The position numbers and the translations under genes are program-made. A stretch of 64,000 bases of DNA from NCBI GenBank assembly GCA_023525715.1, contig CM042012.1, positions 47,339,561-47,403,560 on the forward strand. The letters run 5' to 3'. The notes under the pieces were generated by a model. It did no database searches and was not told the DNA's origin. It worked only from the letters and a program-made list of their open reading frames with translations. Source of the stretch: Cichorium intybus. Lineage: Eukaryota > Streptophyta > Magnoliopsida > Asterales > Asteraceae. This document shows, piece after piece, positions 32,531 to 50,500 of this stretch (positions are counted from its first letter, which is position 1; every line of letters starts with the position of its first letter).

Positions 32531-32763
32531 CAATCTGAATGACACTTTACATCTCACATATGTCGACTCAGACATGAAATTGTTTTACTTCATAACTTTA
32601 TGCTTTGTGTACACTTGTTAGGAATGACACATGTGAATGTACTTTCCGAGAAGTGCAACCCACGTGACTATGTTAATCATGAACAGTATCCTACCTATCA
32701 TAAACAAAGGTACATTGAAAGAGATGTAAATTACAATTCTGGTAAGCGTGGTTTTATATAAAA

Positions 32764-35320
<2,557 letters not shown>

Positions 35321-36281
35321 CTAGGCGAATGTCTACGCGTTGCGTATAAAGAAAACTATATAGTAAAAATATAGATAAATACATGTTATTATCATATTAT
35401 TTTTAAAAAGTTTATAAAAAACATCTTTATTATTTTCAATTATATGATAATAGATAAATGTATAAAATATTTAGAAGACAAAAAACTGTAAAAATTACTA
35501 TAAATGAATACAGTTTATGAAATAAAATTAAAATTAATATGGTTCAAGATATATAGTTATGCCAAACTCCATAATTTTAATATCATCTACCTATACTTTG
35601 TACATTGATAAAATTGAGGGATATTGTATGTATTTGATTATAGTTTTGCAAATGCTTTCATTGTCACTCAAAATTTTTGAATAATACACTTTTATTGATA
35701 AGAATAGAAACATATTTCAATCATATTTACCGTACGATATATAATCAAAATCGCATATCGTACAAATTATGCGATTTGAGATTTAAAAAAAACATGAATA
35801 ATATCATGAAAGTTTAAAATTGGATTATATGGTATGGTGCATGCCGTTTTGTGCAACTTGATGGAGGAATACTTAGTTCATATCAAGATCCACCCGCTGT
35901 ATTTTTAAAGTTCGGACTCATTAAAATAAAATATATAAAACTTTAACTATATATTTCTTTGAAATTTAATATTGAAAATGTTTCCAACAATAAAAACTGA
36001 CTAATCATTTATATAATTGTTTTACTTTCAGGAAGACATTATTTATAGAATAAAAAATTTTCTTAAGTTAGTTTATCATATAGATGTGGGATCAAACTTT
36101 CTTTTATAGTATGCTATTTTATTTCATTTTCGTACCCACCAGTGCCCACTTCTATTTTTTTCTAAAAGTATTCAAATTAATATGATACATGATAAAAATT
36201 CATCCGCATTGATTAAATAACCTATATTATGTACATAAAATCTGTTTCAAGTTTGAACGATTTTGGAAAATTTACTGTTTG

Positions 36282-36513
<232 letters not shown>

Positions 36514-36849
36514 ATCAAATAAGAAGTAAAATTATGGTAAGAAGGTAAGAAATTTTTTATTTACTTCGTTTTTTGACGAATCACCAAAATGAATCACTAG
36601 ATTAATCAAAACTAACATGATTCATTGAAAAAAAATTAAAAAAAAACATATTGATGAATTATTTTTTAGTAAATCAAGTTTTTATTCACGTTACGAACAA
36701 TTTTAGTGAATAACAACAAAATCATCGTAAAAATGAATCATCAAGTTGTTTTTTCGAGAATTTTTTTTTGTGAATCATGTTATTTTTGCATCATCTATTG
36801 ATTAATTTTGTTGTTTCGCTGAAAAAATATGTAAATAAAAAACAAGCAT

Positions 36850-37575
36850 TGGCACTGTGACTCTAACTGGAAAAAAAGATGAATTGAAATGTGATGGAGG
36901 ACCTAAAGGAAATTTCACTGTTAGTTGGTTCAGACACGAACTAGCTAAGAAAAAATATCAAAACATTGGAAAAAACTATTGGATGAAGTGGGCTCCTAAT
37001 AAAATTAATATTTTCATTTGGAGACTTCTTAGAAGGAGAGTGGCAGTCAGGTGTGTGCTTAGTGCCATAGGCATCATCCAATCCTCGATTTTGTGCGACA
37101 TTTGCAAAGCTGCGGACGAATCAATCCATCATGTGTTTTTTGAATGTCAAGTCGCTTGTCAAGTATGGGCTAATATTCAACGCTGGTGGAATCTAGATAT
37201 CAGCTTTACAGGAGATCTAGAGGATGTGTTTGCTTGGCTTTGCTCGAAATCCTCCAATGCTACCCAGAAAAAAATTTCGCACCTTGTTGGGTTTGCTGCG
37301 TTGCATTTGATATGGAAAAACAGGAACAATTGTGTTTTTAATAACAAACACTTGAGGGCGGAAGACATCTTTTCTCATATCCAAAAGGAGGTTCTCGTTT
37401 GGATCTCCACTCGAGCAAAGAATTCGGAGTTAGATAGCATTGTTTGGGTGAATAACCCTAGTGTCGCGATAAAAAATGTGTAATTTGTTTATTTTGGTGG
37501 GTTGTCTTCTGTTTGGGACGTTGTATTCCTTAGCCCCTTGCTAAGGCCGTTTGTTTCCTAATTTAAGTTGCCTTT
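36850..37575 (+). pseudogene. LINE 3' fragment with reverse-transcriptase zinc-binding domain
   Basis: A frame ending at 37,483 encodes the C-terminal zf-RVT domain of plant L1-type LINEs: KWAPNKINIFIWRLL, then the zinc site CDICKAADESIHHVFFEC (CX2C, X7, H, X4, C), CQVWANIQRWW, and HLIWKNRNNCVFN. The polymerase and endonuclease are missing, so this is a 5'-truncated copy, the usual fate of LINEs. A short 3' UTR follows, ending at a (TA)n tract that stands where a poly(A) tail would be. A target duplication was not identified. Confidence 0.82.
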
Positions 37576-37576
37576 T

Positions 37577-37816
<240 letters not shown>

Positions 37817-38128
37817 TATTAAATCGAAAAATATTATCAATGTTGTCACCACATATTGAACTATGACACCATGAATTTGCAACATAATCAAATTTTAATA
37901 GTTTTTAACCCAATTTAATTTTCATCTATTTAGTTTTAATGTTTTTGAAGCTAAAACAAAATAGTAAAATCTATTGAAACTATGAGATAAAAATATGTTT
38001 TATGATAAATTGACTACTAATTAATAATACACTTTGGAAACTGTGGTTGATAAAGATTGAAATATAACTGTGCGAAGCAATCTGATACAAATAAAAAACT
38101 TCAAATTACTATGGTGAAATATAAATAA

Positions 38129-38228
<100 letters not shown>

Positions 38229-38540
38229 TCAACTTAGTTTGTTTGTACAATGCTTAAACGTTTGCTATTCAAAAAATTTATGTAGATATATTGTGGTAAA
38301 TCTAGAAAAACATTAACATCATTGTCATTTTTTAGTACGACATAAAATTCATATTATGATCAAGATTGATGATCAATATTGATGGATAATGTAATCAAAT
38401 TAGTGGTATCATATAAGAGAAAGATGAAATGTTAAATAGATGTGTGAAGCATTGTGGGACAAAAAGAATCAAAATAATATGGTAAAAGATAAATTATTAA
38501 TGTTGAATCACATTGTTTTGAATGGTCTTTTTATATGAGA

Positions 38541-39040
38541 TATTTAAAATGTTTACAAATGAAAACTTTTATGTATATTCATACTCTTGAGTTGAAAATT
38601 GTTTACACTGCTTTCATTTTTTACAAATGAAGTCATATAAACTTTCAACGTAATCAGGTTTTTAAGGTTTTGAGTAATTTTAATTTCCATTTTTGAGATT
38701 CAATACTTCAAAAAGTTGAAAAAAAATAATAAAATACTTTAAAACTTTGCGATTAAAATTTTGTTTTATGATTAAATGACCACTAAAGTAGACTTGAAAG
38801 TCATATTATGATCAAACTTGATGGATAGTGGAAGCAAATAAGTGACATTATATAAGAGAAAGATTGAAGGTCATATATGTATGCAAATCAATGTGAGAAA
38901 AAGAGAAAAAAATTATATTTTATCTTGAAGAGTAATTGAGAATATGAAAAAATATAGAAGTTTCAAATCAATGTGGTGCTTAGAAATATGCTTTTTTTAT
39001 AAGATACTAGGCGAATGCCCGCGTTTTGCATATGAAGAAA
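38541..39040 (-). mobile_element. Further Helitron-like ends
   Basis: At 39,004 a minus-strand TC start (TCTTATAAAAAAAGC) is followed at once by another CTAG terminus at 39,007-39,010 (minus strand ...GGGCATTCGCCTAG) that belongs to a further element extending to the right. Its hairpin is degraded (ATGCAAAACGCGGGCAT). The other end of that element was not found. Confidence 0.4.
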
Positions 39041-39456
39041 ATTATGTATTTATAGTATATACAAATACGTCTTATTCTTATACTATTTTTAAAAAGATTA
39101 TAAAAATATCCTAATTATTTTCAATTATTTGATGATAGATATGTATCAAAATTTTTAAATATAAAAAAGTCGTAACATGTATGATGAATAAACACAATCA
39201 AATAAAATTAAAAATAATATGATTCAAGAAAAATACTTAACTCGAACCACATGATTTTAATAGCATCCACCAACAAATTATGCATGGATATAATTTCTAT
39301 TTAATTTCAGTTTATTTTTTACTTTTAGGGTTTAGGGTTTATAAAAACTAATTATCCGGTCAAGTTTCAATTTAAAATATTTAATTTAAATTAAGAATAT
39401 GTATTTTTGGTTTTTTATGTTTTCTTTGTCTTATAAATATTATTCTATTTGAAGTT

Positions 39457-39458
<2 letters not shown>
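39041..39458. other. AT-rich sequence, no gene
   Basis: Probably the inside of the Helitron-like element that begins at 39,007. It resembles 35,340-35,580 in wording ('aaaaagtttataaaaa...tattttcaatta...gatgatagata'). Confidence 0.4.

Positions 39459-39549
<91 letters not shown>
39459..39549. repeat. (TA)n microsatellite
   Basis: About 90 bases of TA. Confidence 0.95.
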
Positions 39550-40445
<896 letters not shown>

Positions 40446-40569
40446 TACTTTTATATGTAAGTGTTTCCCGCCCATTTTCAATCACTTTTAATTTAATACA
40501 CAAATCTCAAAGTTATTAGCGTAAGGGATAAAACATCATCATCCATAATATATGTAAAGCTCAACATCA

Positions 40570-40790
40570 TTAAAATAAAAATAATAGAACTTTAAGATAT
40601 ATATTACATTGAAGTTTAATATTTGGAAATGTTTTTGACAATACAAAATGAGTAATGATTTATATAATTGTTTCAACTCTGAGGGAGATTTTTATTCATA
40701 TAATACAATGTTTCTTAAGTTGGTTTATCATAACGATGTGGGATCAAACTATCATTCACAGTGTGTTATTTTATATCAACTTCTCATCCC
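40570..40790 (+). repeat. Dispersed repeat related to 35,930-36,130
   Basis: Shared phrases in the same order include 'gaagtttaatatttggaaatgtttt', 'atttatataattgttt', 'cttaagttggtttatcata' and 'gatgtgggatcaaact'. This suggests that the Helitron-like family contributes both copies. Confidence 0.6.
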
Positions 40791-40899
40791 ATATCGCTTA
40801 AGAAACACAATTGATTGCTTATCTATTGGCAGTATGAAAACTTTATTTCGAGTTTGTTTTAGGTTTTTAGTCGGGTCTAGAGTTTTGATAATGTATTGA

Positions 40900-41830
40900 G
40901 ACGCTCGATATCTTTTTGATCATCATTATGAAAAGTTTGCCTTCATATAAGTTCCAACACGATCTCTCTCTCTCTCTCTCTCTTGGATTTCGATTAACAT
41001 TTTATTTAGGATGATAAATGTAGTACCTTTGAATCTGATTACCTTAGTGTAGTCATAGTAACTACAGGAATACAAACAAACATTCATGTTCATGATATTT
41101 TTTGATTTTATTGTAGATAATGAGTGGAATGGAGAAAAACCCTATTTTCACTAGGTGGCGTATATGGACTAAACTTTAATTTCCCTTTTCTTTAAGTGAT
41201 ACTTTGTTAAATAGTAAAACAATTTTCAAATTCTATATCATTAGTGTGAAAGAGTCTCTCTATAACCTATGATGATTGAAATGGGTGGCTCATACTGTTC
41301 AGTTGGGCTTATAGATGTGCCATCTTTAAGTGTTCTTCGTAATGTACCACATTTTTATAACAACATCAATGATGGTAACGTCAACATGTCTTATTGAACT
41401 GTGAGAGATATCCAATCCAAAGACCATAGTAGGACTCTTTGAAACCAATGGCATATCATTTGAAAATGGTTTTGCTTTGTAACAAGGTATTGTCTAAATC
41501 AGCACTAAATTAAAGTCTACCCATAGGCAAGGCATGGAATGACATGGTTTCCATCTCCATGAAAAATATGATAATTAGTTAAAGTTGAAGAGCTAAATTG
41601 GTGAAGTTATTGTAAGTGTAGAGATGTTACAGAAGGACTATGAGCTTTTTTGGCAATTTAAAGTTGTATTGAAGTGCTTTTTTGGTTATTTTGATCTTTC
41701 TTCATGTCTCTTTTTCATGTATTAATGTTTAATGTGTTTTAAAAACAATAGTATTACATGAAATTTGTTAAGATAATGCAATGGTTGTCTTTTGTATGAA
41801 ATTTGTTAAGTATTTTCCATGTTAAAACAT
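40900..41830. other. No recognisable gene
   Basis: Mixed composition with a short (CT)n run near 40,962-40,982. No frame above 60 codons and no repeat structure that I can name. Confidence 0.4.
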
Positions 41831-42680
41831 TGCTATTGGTGTACATTGATTTTTGTATAAGTTTGTTTCATAAATGCTCCATAAAATATTCATAACTTAT
41901 TTTAACTGTTACCATAAAATACTTATAGTCACCGTTTTATAATTTATCATGAAAATGTTTTACTTTTAGATACACACAAAACTTTAAATTGTGGCCATTA
42001 AGTACATATAGTCACAATTTATTTATATTGCCATGACTATTATTTAGTTTTAAACACACATAACAAATTAAATTGTGGTCATAGAGTACTTACGGTCACA
42101 TGTTTTTTCTTTATCGTGATGATTGTTTACTTATAGAAACACACTACAAATAAAAGCGTAACCATCAAATTCTTAATAGTCATAAAACTTTTTCTATTAT
42201 CGTGACAAATGTTTGTTTTTAGACGCGCATAAATTAATTAAACCATGGTCATACAATACGTATAGTCATAGCCTTTTTCTTTTTGCATGATGATTATGTA
42301 TCCCATAGACACATGTAACAATTAAAGCGTGACCAAAATATACATATGGTCACAATTTTTGTTTTCTAAATCCATGACCATAAAATATTTACTGACATGT
42401 CATTTTTATTTTATCATGAATGTTCTTTACTTATAAGCATGCATAACAAATTAAATACATATTTTTCTTTTATTATCACTAATGTTATTTTTTTGTCACA
42501 AATTAAAAGTTAAATCGTCACCATAAAATACTTATAGTAATAGTTTTTTTATATCATGACAATTGTTACTTTTAGACACACATAATAAATGAACCATGAC
42601 CAAAATAAACTTATGGATACAATTTTTTTGCTTTTAACATGTGGCTATAATAAACGATATCCTTTCGTCATACAAAATAT
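41831..42680. repeat. Degenerate tandem array, period about 84 bp
   Basis: A phrase near 'gaccataaaatacttatagtcaca' recurs at about 41,912, 41,995, 42,080, 42,162, 42,250, 42,333, 42,521 and 42,600, with an extra copy at 42,378. Most steps are 79-88 bases. Each unit also contains 'tatcatgatgattgttt...tagacacacataacaaatt'-like text. Units are 60-75% similar by eye, so it is an old array. Confidence 0.7.
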
Positions 42681-42835
42681 TTTTTATGACTATATAGCTT
42701 AGCCTTTTGCCACAATTCTTTATTTGACTAATTCAACCATATGATTTAGTCACATAAACTAGACTTCATGTGACCTTATATGCTTTTTCGTCTCGGTTAA
42801 TAATCATCACAAGATAAAAGTACATATCAACGAAA

Positions 42836-43370
42836 AATGGCTTTTGTCATAAAAGTCCTTAAGTTTTTCGAAAATGTTCGGTTTTGTCCTTTTATGGATT
42901 TTATGATCACTAAAGCCCAAACTTTGCATACTTTTTTCCATTTTTGTTCTGGAAACCTGTGATAAAAGGTTTCCAAGTTACCATTGAATTATTTTCGCAT
43001 AGAAGTCCTTAAGTTTGCAATATTTTATGTTTTTAACATGAAATTAATTTCGCATAAAAGTCATTCAGTTTTTCCAAAATGTTTGGTTTTGTCCTCCAAC
43101 ACCGCCATCCACCTACCACCACCACCTCCTCCACTGCAATGGTGGTGAGTGGTGGCGTTATTTGAGGACAAAACCGAACAGTTTCAAGAACTTAAGGACT
43201 TCTATGAGAAAATAATTTCAATGTAACCTGAAAACCTGTATCACAGGTTTCAGGGCAAAGATGGAAAAAAGTTTGCAAATTTTAGGTTTTAGTGGACATA
43301 AAACCTATAGAATGACAAAACCGAATATTTTCGAAAAATTGAAGGACTTTAATGACAAAAGCCGAAGAAA
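42836..43370. mobile_element. Foldback-type element with long inverted repeats
   Basis: 42,836-43,025 (ggcttttgtcataaaagtcc ... ggaaacctgtgataaaaggtttcc) pairs with the reverse complement of 43,185-43,370 over about 185 bases with scattered mismatches. The middle (about 43,095-43,160) is a GC-richer CCACC/GGTGG hairpin. It is about 535 bp, with no coding content. Target duplication was not determined. Confidence 0.7.
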
Positions 43371-45262
43371 AAACTGTATAAAATATTGACATTTGGTACA
43401 GTGTAATTGTGGCTAAAGAAATACTTGAACTTGGTTAATTGATCTTTAGTCACGACAAAAATAAAAACCGTTGCTACCTTGTTTTGAAAAAACCGTGATT
43501 AAAAATCGTTTTTGTATATTGTTATTCATTTTGTCTAGAACATATTCCATTCTGTTTTGGTTGTTGGGAGCCCTTGATTTTAGTGACCAAGGGTTTGGGT
43601 TTTTTTAGCTAAAGACATATTTACCGCTAGGAATAGTTGCTTGATCAGAGTAATCGTTTGGCTACATTCCCCATATATACTCATGGGTCTAGCATGTGCA
43701 TATTTGATTTAAGACTACATGGAAAGACTGCTACAATTATAGGGCATAGGGTTAGTCAGCTTTCGAATCCAGCATTATAGCATAAGTGAGTTCCATGGCC
43801 TCCTTCGATAAAAAAAAATGTATGTATGTATGAATTTGCTGTATCTTACTAGTTTTTTGAACCAGTTTCTTTTTATACCAATAATTATGAGATGTCACGA
43901 GAAACATTTCCCTTGTCCAAAATGGCATTTTATGCCTCAAATTTTGCCTAGAGAGAATGTTACTTTTGGAATTATTCATGAAATGATGTGATTAAATATT
44001 AGAAATATATGCAAAAGCTTCCAAAATGGGTCTAGCTCAGGGACAGAATACGTACGATCATCGTCACATGAAAATTTAAGAGGGAGAGAAGAGTTAATAA
44101 TTAAGTAGTTGATAAAAAAAAATCATTGACAGTAAGTTTCTCGATATCAGCTATTAAACCGATCATTATCCTGCCCATGCATGCATGGGGGTACAGTTAA
44201 ATCTGACCCATGAAACATGTGAGTAGTAAGACCCAAATTCCGAAAAGATAACCTCTTCTTCCAATGTTCCTGGAAACTATAAGGTGTGAGTAAAGAACAC
44301 AATATTGAGGGGGTGCTCAACCACATATTAGATAAGCAGCTTCATCTTGAACTTACATGATACGTCGCTAAATTCATATATGATTGATTTTGAGTTAGGT
44401 AGCTAGGGTAAATATGTTGATTATGATAATTTTCAAGCACGCCAGCCTCGCAGTTGTCTATTCGATTTGTTTTTTAGCGCTTTATTTTCCTATTGACTAT
44501 CATATCGGTGGTGCATCAAGTCACTCTCCTCGAACAAATTATTGAGCCCCACCATCATCAAATTTTAAAAATGAAGAAAATAATTCATGGTGTTTGTTTC
44601 TGGACGCTTCTTAGCTAAATCCCAAAGAATGTCTACAAACCACTGTTTATATAATATATGTTAATAAATAAATGGTTGCATCAACAAGAGGGAATGTGAT
44701 TTTCTATCCAAAAAGCAAAGCATATAGGATAAAGTTATGCTTCTTGTCTGTCTCTGTTACAATATGGTCCCGAGGAAAAACGATTAGCATGAATTGCATC
44801 GTTTTTAAACCTACGAAATATGTTCAAACATGCTGAATATTTCTGAAGAAATCAAGTGTTATGTGCTTCAGTCGTTGATGATTAGAGCTTTATGTATTAA
44901 TCATTCTAATTGTTAAATGATAAATCCTCCGGAAGATGGATATGATATTGGCTAAACCAAATTGGGAAAACGTAACTAGAAACTGTGTGAAGTGATATGC
45001 AGTACACACGTAGATGAGTAGCTAGCAATTGATCAGGGAGAAAAATGTGATATGTCACTTAAGGGGGTAGAAGGGCAAGAGACAAAGCTCTGAACTGAAG
45101 AGCCAGGATATGGTGATTGTGTGAAGAGCATTGTATTCTTGTGATGATTAGTGTACACATGTGAATAGACGAGGGGGTTGGGTGGGTGTGTGATTTGTCT
45201 GCGAGGAATGGAGACAATGTAGGAAGCAAACGGAGAAGGCAAAACATAGCTAGCAGCGCAAA
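43371..45262. other. No recognisable gene
   Basis: Low-repeat, mixed-composition sequence. Frames at 43,752-43,979 and 45,033-45,292 lack recognisable domains. This may be the least disturbed unique sequence of the window. Confidence 0.4.
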
Positions 45263-45277
45263 ACTGCCAACTTTACA

Positions 45278-46361
<1,084 letters not shown>

Positions 46362-47506
46362 CTGAGAGAGAGAGAGAGAGAGAAATGTTCAAATGAGAAC
46401 CAATAAAAAAATAAGAACCATAGAACTATTAACCTGTGAAATGTTCACTGTTATAACTAATTTATTATAGACTATATGTTATGTACAATTTCTGATAATC
46501 TAAAGTATCAATATACTCTGTCTAGCAAGTATCAAATTATATAACCTGTTATAATGTGAATGATGGCATTCAAATCATTGAAGTTAACTGTTAAATGTTT
46601 TTAAATCTACATCATGCTTGAATGGTATATCACATGATGATGCATATAAAATAATCTGAATTGTGAATGCCAAATGTGTGTTGGATTATTTGAAACTATT
46701 AGTTTTCAACAATATCATTCTTGAAATTGATCTTGATGCCAAATGTGTGTTGGATTAATTGAAACTTTTCATGCATTTCTTCAATTACTTAACATGTAAA
46801 TGATGGACATGTTAGTTATGTTATTCACAATTGATTAATCTTTAAATACCATTCAAAAAGCATGTTAAGAACATTGAACACTGTTAAATGACAATAAAAT
46901 GTATGATTGTTGGACATGTGATATACCAAATTGTTAAATGGTACATATTGTAGATTGTAACTATAAAATGAAACTATATCTGAAAGTATTTAACACATAC
47001 CTTTATGATACTTCAGAAGAATATACATTTCTGATTGGTAAAATGAAACTATAATATTAACAATTAAAGTATGATTATTGTATCTTATTCACAATCAAAA
47101 GTATCAAACTGTTAAATGACAAATGTGTATTGGTAGTTTCAATGAATGATGGACATGTTAGTTATCTTATTCATAATTGATTAACTGTTAAATGTTTTTA
47201 AATCTAGATCAAGCTTGAATGGTATGTCACATGATGACGCATATAAAATAATTTGAATTGTGAATGCCAAATGTGTGTTGGATTAATTGAAACTATTAGT
47301 TTTCAACAATACCATTCTTCAAATTGATCTTGATGACTATTATACCAATAAATGAATCTAATTAATCTTGTTTCAGTATATATGTATTTTATTATAGATT
47401 TCATATTTAATGTTACATATATCTGATTTTTAACTAATATATTATACTGAATTGTCACATAGTAGATTTAAAAAGATTGAGAGAGCCCCTGGTGCACAAA
47501 CATGTC

Positions 47507-50500
47507 ATGACAGACTCTGTCATGCAGCAGCTCATGACAGTTCCAATGTCAATTCAAACTGAACACCAACTAAAGCAACTACACCAACCAACATCCCAAA
47601 CAACCAAAACAGCAAATACAGAAGAAACACAGAAAGGTAAATCAAATTAACAACAAAGTCAATAATAATATTCTAAAATTTCAATTAAACTGTGAATACT
47701 GATAAATAATATTCTTATTTTCTTTCAAATCTACAGATATACCAGAAGAGAAAATGACAAAATCAAAGTTGACTTTGATTTTATCAAAACTAAAGAAACC
47801 AACTGGCGAAGAGGCCAAAAAAGACAAAGGTAAAGTAAATTCATCAAACATTCAACAGAAAATATTAAGGAGTGAAATAAACTTAAATATTACACTAACA
47901 TATACTTTTGTGACTTACAGATGACAAGGGTACAGAAACAGCTGCACAACCCAAAAGGGATACCGGTAAAGAAACATATTAAGGATTGCAATAAACTTAA
48001 ATATTACACTAATATATAATTTTGTGACTTACAGATGATCAGGGTAAACAATTATATGAACACGAAAAACATACATGTAAAACAACATTTTAAGCTGTGA
48101 AATAAACTTAAATATTACACTAACATATACTTTTGTGACTTACAGATGGCAAGGGTACAGAAACTGCTGAACAACCCAAAACAGTTACAGGTAAAGCAAC
48201 ATATTAAGGAGTGAAATAAACTTAAATATTCCACTAACATATAATTTTTTTGACTTACAGATGATAAGGGTAAAAGAACTGATGAACAAAAAGAAAAAGA
48301 TACAGGTAAAACAACATTTTAAGCAGTGAAATAAACTTAAATATTACACTAACATATACTTTTGTCACTTACAGATGACCAAGGTACAGAAACTGCTGAA
48401 CAGGGTACAAAAGCTCCTGCATAACCGAAAAGAGATGCAGGTAAAGAAACATATAAAGCAGTGAAATAAACTTAAATATTCCACTAACATATAATTTTAT
48501 GACTTACAGATGATAAGGGTAAAACAACTGATGAACAACGAGAAAAAGATACAGGTAAAACAACATTTTAAGCAGTGAAATAAACTTAAATATTCCACTA
48601 ACATATACTTTTGTGACTTTCAGATGATCAAGTTGGTGAGAAAACAAAAACAAAGTCAAAAACACCATAAAAGAAAAACAAAAAATCTAAAGGTATGAAA
48701 TATTTTAATCAATATTTATCTATGAATCATCTTATATATACTAATTTATTAATATTAACTTGTGAATCGTCTTAATATTACACTGTGAATCATATTAACA
48801 ATAACTTGTGAATCATGAATAAATATTAATTTACAAAAATACTGATATATAATTCTAATGAAAATGTTACTTTTATTTTCAGCAACAGAAAAAGAAACAA
48901 CGTCAAAAAGGAAAACACGTTCATAAAGTACAAAGAAAGGTAAAGGAAAGTATTTTAATAATGTTATTATTATAATAATCAAAACAACTTATACAAAAAT
49001 ATTTTATGACAGATATTCACGAAGAACAAACAGAAAAAAAATGTCAAAAAAACAAGGAGAAAGGTGCAAAAGAAAACAAAAAATGAACAACATGAACCTG
49101 AAGGCAAATATAACTAATTCACCATATAAAAACTTACATAATAATTAAATTATTATTCATGTTATTTTTGTTTTATGAATTGTATATATTGAACAAGAAA
49201 CCTTAATATTGACTTTTAATTTATTGTTAAATAGATAAACCAACAAGAAAACGAAAGAGCATTGCATAAAGGGGACCAAAAAAGAAAAAGTCTAAAGTAG
49301 AGACACAAGAAAAAAAAGAAGATGATACGTTCCCACCAATAAGAACAAGGGTGACAACGAAAAGCTTTTGGACGACACTAAAGACTTTAAGCAATGAGCA
49401 AAAAGAATGTGTTAGATTGCTAGGTTTAGGATCAATGATTGACATGTCCCTAGATATAATACCTGCCAAGATAGCTCATTATGTTGTCTTAAATTATGAC
49501 CCAAAAACTAATTCAATAGATTTGGGTCATATTAAGATAAACATAACAGAAGACAAGATCCATGAAGTGCTAGGAATACCAAAACATGGGATAGACCTTG
49601 ATTCAATCAAAGACTATGAACCAGACAATGAAGAACTCAAACAGTGGTATGCACAAGATCCAAAAGTATCAAAAACAATGCAACCACTTTGTGATCTGCT
49701 GGAACAAACAGATGTAGCCGATGAGATGTTTGTAATCAACTTTTTGACACTTTTCATAAATTCAATAATTGAGAAAACAACATCTGGAGCTATTGAAACA
49801 AGACATATTCCAAAATTGATAGCATTGGAAGATAAGTCAACTATCAACTGGTGCAAGTATTTGAACAATTGCTTGAAGGATAGCAAAAGTATCTGGAAGC
49901 CAAACAGCAACAACAGCTACTATGCAGGGCCACTGCCATTCTTAGTAGTAAGTACAATTTAAGTTTTAAACACTTTGCTATATATATATATATTAAATAT
50001 TATAATAAAAAATAGCTAACTTTTGTATCATTTTGATATCTATTACAGCTGTTATATGTTCATTCAACAACATGTGGAGATATTTATGTGAATAGAGAAA
50101 TAATACCAATCCATTATTGGAACTATGCGAGGCTGAGAAGTAGAGAACAGTTTGAGATTAATCAAGGAAGATTTGGAAATGTGAAACTTTTAGAAGATGT
50201 CATGGAATACAGTGGACAAGAAGATGATAGAATGGTAGAAGATGAAGAAGATGAGAATGAAAATGAACAAGATTCAAATCAAAAAGAAAATGAAGCAATA
50301 GGAATTGAGGTAATCATTCTTCCAAGTGAATAAACAATGAATAATACACATAGAATATCCTAAAAAATTTATATTAAACTGTGAATGATAAGGATACATT
50401 TCACATTAAACTGTGAATGATCAGACTAAATTTCGTATTAAACAGTGAATTTGTTTCTAACTTTTATATAATATTAACTAACAAACATACAACTGTTTCA

